In this document: positions 1 through 4,825 of the stretch, piece after piece
Numbering within the stretch: the stretch's first letter is position 1
Layout: the number at the start of each line of letters is the position of its first letter
Source of the DNA: Chlorobiota bacterium
GTDB taxonomy: Bacteria > Bacteroidota > Bacteroidia > Bacteroidales > JAADGE01
Assembly (NCBI GenBank): GCA_030592825.1
Contig: JAUVIG010000268.1
Span: 1-5,604, forward strand
DNA length: 5,604 nt
Direction: 5' to 3'
Program-made: the position numbers and the translations under genes
Notes under the pieces: generated by a model
The model's input: the letters and a program-made list of their open reading frames with translations, nothing else
Databases searched by the model: none
What the model was told of the DNA's origin: nothing

Positions 1-215
1 AGTAATTTTTCAGCATTTATCCATCTGTCAGCAATAATACCGGCAATTGCAGGCATAAATAAAGATGCAATTCCCATTGTTGAAAATATCGCTCCGAAAT
101 CGGTGCCTGACCATCCTTTATTTTGAAACCAATACCCGCCGATAGTTATCAGCCATGAACCCCATATAAAGAATTGCATGAAGTTCATTATTGTCAGTCG
201 AAATTTTATTCCCAT
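1..215 (-). CDS. Nucleoside permease (MFS, NupG/NHS family), N-terminal fragment
   Basis: This is the first 71 codons of an integral membrane transporter; the rest lies beyond the left edge. The ATG is at 215-213 and the protein begins MGIKFRLTIMNFMQFFIWGS. The visible part covers TM1 (about residues 8-27, aromatic-rich), a loop with WFQNKGW, TM2 (about 38-57, ending MPAIAGIIADRW) and the start of the next loop. The N-terminal MNF.QFFIWG, the AIFSTMGIAS stretch and the ADRW end of TM2 are typical of Bacteroidota nucleoside permeases of the nucleoside:H+ symporter family, which import nucleosides across the inner membrane. It lies 107 bp behind the BFN gene. I see no terminator and no Bacteroidota-type promoter motif in that gap, so read-through is likely. 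A uridine kinase further up the same strand suits a salvage role. Family assignment is confident; substrate range cannot be read from this fragment. Confidence 0.88.
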   Translation of the reverse strand, partial: MGIKFRLTIMNFMQFFIWGSWLITIGGYWFQNKGWSGTDFGAIFSTMGIASLFMPAIAGIIADRWINAEKL

Positions 216-322
216 ATTCTTTGTGTATTAATTATTTGATTCTACTATTTAATAATTTACGCATTTAATTATTCTGTCATTAATTTATAAGCTGTTAAAT
301 TTGTTGTAGTACCAATTATTTA

Positions 323-901
323 TTATCTTTTGTTTAATTCATCACGTATTAATGAAGCTGTTTCGTAGTCTTCGTTTTTAACAGATTCTTCCATTAATTT
401 ATTTAATTCATCATTTGTCATATCAATATATTTTTTTTCTTTATCTTCACTTTTGCTGTCTTCTGAATTTTCCACAAATTTTCCCTTGTCTTCATCAAAC
501 AACATTCCTGCTTTTGTCATAATACTTTCTTTGACAAAAATGGGAGCTTTAAATCTGAGAGCAATAGCAACGGCATCAGATGTTCGGGAATCAATTTTAA
601 TTTTTGCGTGTTCTCTTTTACAGATAATCTCTGAATAAAATATACCTTCTTCTAATCTAACAATATTAACTTCTAATACTTCTATATGAAAAGATGAGGC
701 CATACTTACAAACAGGTCATGAGTTAATGGTCTGTAAGGTTTAAGTCCTTCGAGTTGAATGGCAATTGATTGAGCTTCAGTTGTTCCGATAATTACCGGC
801 AATCTTCTTTTACCTTCTTCTTCTTCCAAAATCAAAGCATATGCACCTGCACGAGTTTGACTGTATGATAATCCGGCTATTTTTAATTGAATTTTTTTCA
901 T
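323..901 (-). CDS. Bifunctional nuclease family protein (BFN/DUF151) with C-terminal UVR motif
   Basis: A 192-residue cytoplasmic protein. Residues 1-130 are the BFN (DUF151) domain: LPVIIGTTEAQSIAIQLEG at 34-52, RPLTHDLF at 57-64, and the signature DSRTSDAVAIALRFKAPIFV at 104-123, a variant of the commoner DARPSDA. A charged, probably disordered linker (about 136-160, rich in E, D, K and S) leads to a UVR motif at about 161-192 with a helix pattern like the UvrB C-terminal segment that contacts UvrC (EDYETASLIRDELNKR). The family is named for RNase/DNase activity reported for plant relatives; its bacterial role is largely unknown. The BFN-plus-UVR layout and this length are usual for Bacteroidota. 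The ATG at 901 is preceded by A/T-rich sequence without a Shine-Dalgarno, and an inverted repeat lies 8 bp upstream (909-924). The neighbouring exonuclease suggests, but does not prove, a nucleic-acid turnover role. Confidence 0.9.
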   Translation of the reverse strand: MKKIQLKIAGLSYSQTRAGAYALILEEEEGKRRLPVIIGTTEAQSIAIQLEGLKPYRPLTHDLFVSMASSFHIEVLEVNIVRLEEGIFYSEIICKREHAKIKIDSRTSDAVAIALRFKAPIFVKESIMTKAGMLFDEDKGKFVENSEDSKSEDKEKKYIDMTNDELNKLMEESVKNEDYETASLIRDELNKR

Positions 902-908
902 ATGTTAC

Positions 909-924
909 AGTTGAATACTCAACT
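909..924. repeat. Inverted repeat just upstream of the BFN start
   Basis: The plus strand reads AGTTGAATACTCAACT: a perfect 6-bp arm on each side of a 4-base centre (ATAC). It lies 8 to 23 bp before the BFN ATG, in an 85-bp spacer behind the exonuclease. It could be an operator for a dimeric regulator or a leader hairpin close to the ribosome entry site. The symmetry is directly visible; the function is a guess. Confidence 0.4.
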
Positions 925-950
925 AATAATTTAGTATTAATTTGGGTAAA

Positions 951-958
951 CAAAAATA
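951..958 (-). promoter_or_regulatory. Possible -7 promoter element for the BFN gene
   Basis: On the minus strand this reads TATTTTTG, which fits the Bacteroidota -7 consensus TAnnTTTG. It lies 50 bp before the BFN ATG. No TTG/TTTG -33 element is seen at the expected distance, and such A/T-rich octamers occur by chance in this sequence. If real, it would let bfn be transcribed separately from udk and the exonuclease, with the inverted repeat at 909-924 in its leader. Confidence 0.2.
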
Positions 959-986
959 AAAAAATGATTCATAAAACACGAATTTT

Positions 987-1700
987 TTACGATTTAACAG
1001 AAATTACATTTTCAGTTATTATCAGGTCTTCATTCTTATACCTTAAAAAAAGTTGTACTACGGCAAGTACGTCTTTTTCACAATAGCTTACAATTCTGTC
1101 AAGATCATTTTCTTCCCAATAAACTTTTGCCACCATACTGCCGTCAATATCATCTTTTGGTGTAGGAATGTTAAATACTTCCGTTAACAGTTCCAGTGAT
1201 GTGTAATTCTTATAGTCACCGAATTTCCACAATTCCATAGTGTCAAGATGTTTAACTTCCCAAGGTTTTTTCCCGGCCAAATTTAATATGTCAGGTATTT
1301 CAATTCCATTAATCAGCATTCTGCGTGCAATATAAGGATAATCAAATTCTTTACCGTTATGAGCACACAGGTATTTGTCAGTACCTTTGTATGATTTTTG
1401 CAACATTGATCTGAATTCAGTTAAGAGTATTTTTTCATCATCATTGTAAAATGATTTTATTCTGAAGATGCTGTCTTTAGTTAAATAGCCTGCAGAAATA
1501 CAAATTATTTTTCCGAATTCGGCATAAATACCTGCCCTTTCATAAACATCTTCGGCATCTTGATTTTCGGTTCTGAAATATTTGGATTTTTTATCCCATA
1601 AAGATTTCATCTTTTCGGACAACTCATTAATATTTTTGCATATAGGTGCTGTTTCAATGTCAATAAAAAGGATATTGGTGTTTTTTATGTTTTTTAACAT
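987..1700 (-). CDS. PolB-like DEDDy 3'-5' exonuclease (predicted, RNase H fold)
   Basis: A 237-residue protein made of one DnaQ-like exonuclease domain with no polymerase attached. The three acidic motifs are present: ExoI FIDIET (D14, E16), ExoII around AHNGKEFDYPYI (N115, D120), and ExoIII YCEKD (Y206, D210), the Tyr placing it in the DEDDy subgroup. These residues bind the two metal ions that cleave nucleotides from a 3' end. The layout fits the stand-alone PolB-type exonuclease family (PF10108-like), whose physiological substrate is not settled; DNA proofreading or repair and RNA trimming are both possible. The ATG overlaps the uridine kinase stop by one base (TAATG), so translation is probably coupled and the start is secure. 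The C-terminus (about 222-237) runs a little past ExoIII with no recognised motif. Family call is strong; cellular role is inferred only from neighbours. Confidence 0.87.
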   Translation of the reverse strand: MLKNIKNTNILFIDIETAPICKNINELSEKMKSLWDKKSKYFRTENQDAEDVYERAGIYAEFGKIICISAGYLTKDSIFRIKSFYNDDEKILLTEFRSMLQKSYKGTDKYLCAHNGKEFDYPYIARRMLINGIEIPDILNLAGKKPWEVKHLDTMELWKFGDYKNYTSLELLTEVFNIPTPKDDIDGSMVAKVYWEENDLDRIVSYCEKDVLAVVQLFLRYKNEDLIITENVISVKS

Positions 1701-2317
1701 TATTTTATTGTGTTCAAGTTTTTTTTAATGATGGTTGACAGAATTTCAATTGCTACTTTATTATGTCCGCCTTGAGGTATTATTAAATCTGCATATATTT
1801 TTGAGGGCTCAATAAATTGCAGGTGCATAGGTTTTACAGATTTTGAATATCTTTGCAGAACTTTTTCAACTGATCTTCCTCGTTCTAACATATCTCTGCT
1901 TATAACTCTTCCGAGTCTGTCATCATCATCTGCATATACAAATATTTTAATATTAAAGAGGTTTCTCAATTTTTCATTTGTAAGAATTAGGATACCTTCA
2001 ACAATTACAACCTCTTTAGGTTCAATTTTTTTTGTTTTTTTTTCTCTTGTACAAGTTAGGTATGAGTAAATCGGTTCTTCAATTGGTTTGCCGTTTTTAA
2101 GTTTTTTTAAGTGGTCAATCAATAATTCAAATTCAATTGAATTCGGATGGTCAAAATTTATTTTCTGTCTTTCTTCAAGTTGTAGATGACTATTGTCTTT
2201 ATAATATGAATCTTGAGAAAGAATAGCAACTTCACCTTTAGGAAGTTGTTCAATAAGCTTTTTAACAACTGTTGTTTTTCCGGATCCGGTTCCTCCGGCG
2301 ATACCTATTATTAACAT
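1700..2317 (-). CDS. udk: Uridine kinase (uridine/cytidine kinase)
   Basis: A 205-residue cytoplasmic P-loop kinase that phosphorylates uridine, and usually cytidine, to the monophosphate in pyrimidine salvage. Walker A is GGTGSGKT at 8-15. The catalytic Asp lies in LSQDSYY (D36), the nucleoside-site segment is NFDHPNSIEFELL (54-66), the base-binding loop PIYSYLTCTR is at 82-91, the strand VVIVEGILIL follows at about 103-112, the lid RDMLERGR is at 141-148, and the C-terminal signature IYADLIIPQGGHNKVAIEIL is at 174-193. Length is normal for the family. In human UCK2 the loop reads YDFVSHSR, with Tyr112 and His117 contacting the base; here Tyr84 is kept but the His position is Cys89. The gene follows a 264-bp spacer with a possible promoter and overlaps the exonuclease start by one base. 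A nucleoside permease lies two genes further on, which fits uptake followed by phosphorylation. Confidence 0.93.
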   Translation of the reverse strand: MLIIGIAGGTGSGKTTVVKKLIEQLPKGEVAILSQDSYYKDNSHLQLEERQKINFDHPNSIEFELLIDHLKKLKNGKPIEEPIYSYLTCTREKKTKKIEPKEVVIVEGILILTNEKLRNLFNIKIFVYADDDDRLGRVISRDMLERGRSVEKVLQRYSKSVKPMHLQFIEPSKIYADLIIPQGGHNKVAIEILSTIIKKNLNTIK

Positions 2318-2351
2318 TTTTTATTATTTTTGGGAGATTTAGAACATCATT

Positions 2352-2359
2352 CAAAATTA
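2352..2359 (-). promoter_or_regulatory. Possible -7 promoter element for udk
   Basis: The minus strand reads TAATTTTG, matching the Bacteroidota -7 consensus TAnnTTTG, 34 bp before the udk ATG. A TTG (2377-2375, in TTATTG) lies upstream, but its 15-bp spacing is shorter than the usual 17-23 bp. The position is sensible for starting the udk-exonuclease transcript; the imperfect -33 box keeps confidence low. Confidence 0.3.
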
Positions 2360-2489
2360 ATAAAAAATGCTTAACAATAAAGATATTGAAAATAAATACA
2401 GAAAAATTAATGTTGTTAAGATTTTTTTAGAGATAAATGAATGAACTTATTTTTTGAATATAAACTGTATAATGTAGGTTAAAACTACA

Positions 2490-2516
2490 GAGGGGGTACT
2501 TAATAAAATCCCCTTT
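2490..2516. terminator. G5/C4 hairpin in the LRR-udk spacer, possible terminator
   Basis: GGGGG at 2492-2496 can pair with CCCC at 2510-2513 around a 13-base loop. On the plus strand the stem extends through G-T and A-T pairs to 2490/2516; on the minus strand only the four G-C pairs form. It is the most G/C-rich patch in an otherwise A/T spacer. It lies about 65 bp after the LRR stop, so it may end the LRR transcript, and the minus strand continues into moderately T-rich sequence. The longer T run (2524-2533) is on the plus-strand side, so a plus-directed role is equally possible. Confidence 0.3.
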
Positions 2517-2534
2517 CTGCTTATTTTTTTTTTC

Positions 2535-2567
2535 ATCGTTCATTTCATAACTGATACGATTTTTTTC
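2535..2567 (+). terminator. Terminator-like hairpin with T tail, plus-strand orientation
   Basis: ATCGT (2535-2539) pairs with ACGAT (2556-2560). The stem continues with TCA (2540-2542) and TGA (2552-2554) past one bulged T. A T run follows directly, as in an intrinsic terminator reading rightward. No convincing plus-strand gene precedes it. On the minus strand the hairpin is followed by an A run instead, so it would not work as a standard terminator for the LRR gene. Confidence 0.28.
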
Positions 2568-2581
2568 AATGTTTTTCAAAT

Positions 2582-3724
2582 TTATTTAATTCGTATTTCA
2601 TAAGTTTCAAGAACTAATTTCGGAGCTGCTGAATTTTTTATTTTGCATACATAAGAACCTGCATTATTTCCGGAATTATTGATAAAATATTTAGTTTTTG
2701 TTTCTCCTTCAATTAATTTCTCGTTTTTGTACCATTGATAAGTATTTTTCTTTCCCGGAATTACGACATCCAACACAATTTTTCCGTCTTTATATGTTTT
2801 TGAGGATTTAATTTTTTTTTGTTTTGAATAATCAAACCCGTTATAATCCCATTTGCTTGTTTTTATGTACGGTGCAGATTTTTCTAAATCTTCAAAAGTA
2901 AATCTGTTTTCATAAATATATAAAAAAACCAAATTTTGTAATTTTGTTAAATGACTTATATTACCTGATAATTCATTTCGGCTAAACTCAATTTCTTTTA
3001 AATTACTTATTAAACCTATTTCTCTCGGAATTATGCCTGTTAATTTGTTTGAACACAACCAAATACGTTCCAAATTTTGAAGATTCCCAATTTCTTTAGG
3101 AATACGGCCTGTTAAATTACAATCAATTAAATATAATACTTTTAAGTTTTTAAGTTTTCCGATTTCTTTAGGAATGGTGCCTCCGAGCGGAATATTACAT
3201 AACCATAACCATTCTAATTCAGACAGATTCCCGATTTCCGAAGGAATACCGCATGTAAAGCCATTATAACTTAAATTTAATATTTCAAGGCTTTTTAAAT
3301 TCCCGATTTCAGGCGGAATACTGCCGCTTAATTGATTGCTGTCTAATTGAAGTATTTGAAGTTTTTTCAGATTCCCGATAACTTTATGCAAACCTCCGTA
3401 TAGTTCATTATTTGATAAATCAAGTGCTTGTAAATATTTAAAGTTCTCAATTTCTTTCGGTATAAAACCGATTAAATTGTTTTTTGATAATTTTATTTTT
3501 ATTACATGCCCGTCTTTAACCGTTAAACCATACCAATTACTGTTTACTGCCGATGCAGGTTTTGTTAAATCCCAATTTGCATTATTATGCCAATTTCTGC
3601 CGCTTGTAGCTTTAAATAATGAATACAGTGCTTTATATTCAGCTTCTGAAATTTGTGAAAATGATGGGTATAAAAGAAATCCTAATATTAGAATAAATAA
3701 TATTGATTTTAATTTTGTTCTCAT
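2582..3724 (-). CDS. Exported leucine-rich-repeat protein with C-terminal Ig-like domain
   Basis: A 380-residue protein of unknown function. Residues 1-23 are a Sec signal peptide (basic MRTK, hydrophobic core, cleavage probably after FSQ). Residues 25-74 form an N-terminal cap like the plant LRRNT (EYKALYSLFKATSGRNW, NSNWYGLTV). From about 75 to 285 come about nine leucine-rich repeats of the plant type (LxxLxLxxNxLxGxIPxEIGNL); leucines at 98, 122, 146, 170, 194, 218 and 242 are exactly 24 residues apart. After a basic linker (about 299-312) the end (about 313-380) resembles an Ig fold, with YQWYKN and GSYVCKIKN; the F-strand Cys360 has no B-strand partner. Such solenoids usually bind proteins or glycans outside the cell. 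I see no C-terminal type IX sorting domain and no lipobox. It stands alone between two structured spacers and is probably its own transcription unit. Domain calls are strong; ligand and final location are unknown. Confidence 0.85.
   Translation of the reverse strand: MRTKLKSILFILILGFLLYPSFSQISEAEYKALYSLFKATSGRNWHNNANWDLTKPASAVNSNWYGLTVKDGHVIKIKLSKNNLIGFIPKEIENFKYLQALDLSNNELYGGLHKVIGNLKKLQILQLDSNQLSGSIPPEIGNLKSLEILNLSYNGFTCGIPSEIGNLSELEWLWLCNIPLGGTIPKEIGKLKNLKVLYLIDCNLTGRIPKEIGNLQNLERIWLCSNKLTGIIPREIGLISNLKEIEFSRNELSGNISHLTKLQNLVFLYIYENRFTFEDLEKSAPYIKTSKWDYNGFDYSKQKKIKSSKTYKDGKIVLDVVIPGKKNTYQWYKNEKLIEGETKTKYFINNSGNNAGSYVCKIKNSAAPKLVLETYEIRIK
2933..3433 (-). repeat. 72-bp tandem coding repeats (24-residue LRR units)
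   Basis: The LRR solenoid is visible at DNA level as a 72-bp period. For example, the plus-strand block ATTTCTTTAGGAAT near 3090 recurs exactly 72 bp further on, near 3162, and weaker copies occur in the other units. The last unit here is 23 codons long. Identity between units is partial, so this is an old, diverged array, although unit gain or loss by recombination remains possible. Confidence 0.75.
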
Positions 3725-3771
3725 GCTTTAAAAATTATATTTAACTGCTAATTAGGGTCTATAAGAAAACT

Positions 3772-3790
3772 TTGCTCAACAGGAAAGCAA
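3772..3790 (-). promoter_or_regulatory. Leader hairpin upstream of the LRR gene
   Basis: TTGCT (3772-3776) and AGCAA (3786-3790) can pair around a 9-base loop. On the minus strand the hairpin is followed by AGTTTTCTT, so it resembles a weak terminator or attenuator 48 bp before the LRR ATG. The stem is only 5 bp, so function is uncertain. Confidence 0.2.
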
Positions 3791-3795
3791 CAATG

Positions 3796-3803
3796 CAAAA
3801 TTA
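3796..3803 (-). promoter_or_regulatory. Possible -7 promoter element for the LRR gene
   Basis: The minus strand reads TAATTTTG, fitting TAnnTTTG, 71 bp before the LRR ATG and downstream of the hairpin at 3861-3886. No TTG -33 box is seen at the proper distance. It is the best promoter-like match in the spacer, and the hairpin before it supports a separate transcription unit, but the motif alone is weak. Confidence 0.25.
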
Positions 3804-3860
3804 GGTTTTATAAATTTGTTAAAATAATATTGGATAAGTTATTATGAAATTAGGAAATTG

Positions 3861-3886
3861 TCATTATTTGACTTTGAAAATAATGA
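3861..3886 (-). terminator. Probable terminator hairpin after the PorD-like gene
   Basis: TCATTATTT (3861-3869) and AAATAATGA (3878-3886) form a perfect 9-bp stem with an 8-base loop, starting 28 bp after the stop of the PorD-like gene. The minus strand continues CAATTTCCTAATTTC, a modest T-rich tail. Position and perfect stem suggest the end of the coaBC-porD transcript; the A/T-only character of most of the stem and the interrupted T run limit confidence. Confidence 0.42.
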
Positions 3887-3914
3887 AAGTTTATTAAACC
3901 TTAAAAAAATATCA

Positions 3915-4823
3915 CTAATTCTGCCGTTCCATTATTTTATCAATTTTAGGATTTGTAGAGTCAATTTCTTTTAAAATATTATATACCAATGTTTTTTGTT
4001 GCATTGGTGCTTCGGAAAATATTTTCACAATTTCATCAACTTTTGTAGAAAGAAGAATTCTTAAGAAATATGAATCGGCTTGTCTGTTATAGACTTTTTT
4101 TAATAATTGAAATGAATTTGCAATTTCAGTTCTTCCTTGTACCGTTTTTTCATGCATTATATCTAATCCTAATCGATGATATCTGTAATAAAATTTTCTT
4201 ATGGATGAATTATCTGTATCTGTCATATGTTCGATAAGATAAAATCGGTTTTTTTTATTATTTGTTCCGAATGCTTGCCAACTTTGGTCAGTATCTGATT
4301 GAGCATTATTTAATATTTGTTTTGCTTTTTGTAAAAATTCTGTTCCTGCCATCATTCCGTATGAATCATAATCTAAACCTATAATGATATATGCATAAAA
4401 TGCCAATACAGATGTGAGATTTGTTATATGCGTATTTTCGTTAAATTCCAATGCCTGACCTTCTGTATATGTAAATTCAAATTCGTTATCTTCTATATAA
4501 TTAAACAGTGTAGATTTATAATTTGTGTTAAAGATAGTTCTGGTAGATTGAACAGAAATTGAACCTTTATATTTATCAATTCCGTTATAACTTGACAGAG
4601 TGAGTTGAATTTGACATTCTATTCTTTCATTATTAGAAAATACATGATTTGTCCATTTCCTGTTATTCATGAATTCATACAAATCTTGTTGCATTGTACG
4701 AAACATATCCTCATTTGTTCCTTGAATTTGACTTCTGTTTAAACTGATTCTGCAATTTAATTCTTGTGAAAAAATTTGAAGTGAAGAAGTGATAATAAAT
4801 ATTAATAAAATTATTTTTTTCAT
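3915..4823 (-). CDS. DUF4835 family protein (PorD-like, type IX secretion-associated)
   Basis: A 302-residue exported protein. Residues 1-20 form a signal peptide (MKKIILLIFIITSSLQIFSQ) and the mature part opens with ELNC, as is usual for this family. Other family-like stretches are the segment around FMNNRKWTNHVFSNNERIEC (51-70), FEFTYTEGQALEF (115-127), the block NLTSVLAFYAYIIIGLDYDS (135-154), FLQKAKQILNNAQ (163-175), and FYYRYHRLGLDIM with the following QGRTEIANS (211-237). The length is normal. The family is largely confined to Bacteroidota; as I recall, databases now name it PorD and link it to the type IX secretion system, but its molecular job is not established and no enzyme motif is visible. 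Its ATG lies 2 bp after the coaBC stop, so the two are co-transcribed. The usual downstream neighbour as I remember it, recN, is absent here. Family is confident, function tentative. Confidence 0.85.
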   Translation of the reverse strand: MKKIILLIFIITSSLQIFSQELNCRISLNRSQIQGTNEDMFRTMQQDLYEFMNNRKWTNHVFSNNERIECQIQLTLSSYNGIDKYKGSISVQSTRTIFNTNYKSTLFNYIEDNEFEFTYTEGQALEFNENTHITNLTSVLAFYAYIIIGLDYDSYGMMAGTEFLQKAKQILNNAQSDTDQSWQAFGTNNKKNRFYLIEHMTDTDNSSIRKFYYRYHRLGLDIMHEKTVQGRTEIANSFQLLKKVYNRQADSYFLRILLSTKVDEIVKIFSEAPMQQKTLVYNILKEIDSTNPKIDKIMERQN

Positions 4824-4825
4824 AG

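Noticed and set aside
216..322. Promoter or terminator between the BFN and permease genes
   Set aside because: No TAnnTTTG motif on the minus strand and no hairpin with a T tail were found; only scattered A/T-rich short repeats.
453..638. Plus-strand open frame of 61 codons
   Set aside because: It lies wholly inside the BFN gene on the opposite strand, matches no family I recognise, and is explained as a shadow of that gene.
960..986. Terminator after the exonuclease stop
   Set aside because: There is a T run on the minus strand, but the only stem before it is ATTC/GAAT, 4 bp, too weak to call.
841..1086. Plus-strand open frame of 81 codons spanning the BFN-exonuclease spacer
   Set aside because: Both ends overlap well-supported minus-strand genes, and the spacer part is A/T-rich with no start signal or recognisable protein features.
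2026..2043. A8 and A9 runs inside udk as programmed slippage sites
   Set aside because: They encode a Lys-rich loop in the middle of a single domain; a frameshift would only destroy the enzyme, so this looks like base composition.
2473..2489. TGTAG...CTACA inverted repeat in the LRR-udk spacer
   Set aside because: A 5-bp stem in A/T-rich sequence next to the G-rich hairpin; not convincing as a separate element.
3477..3731. Plus-strand open frame of 84 codons opposite the LRR signal peptide and cap
   Set aside because: The minus-strand reading has a signal peptide and LRR cap, which fully explains the region.
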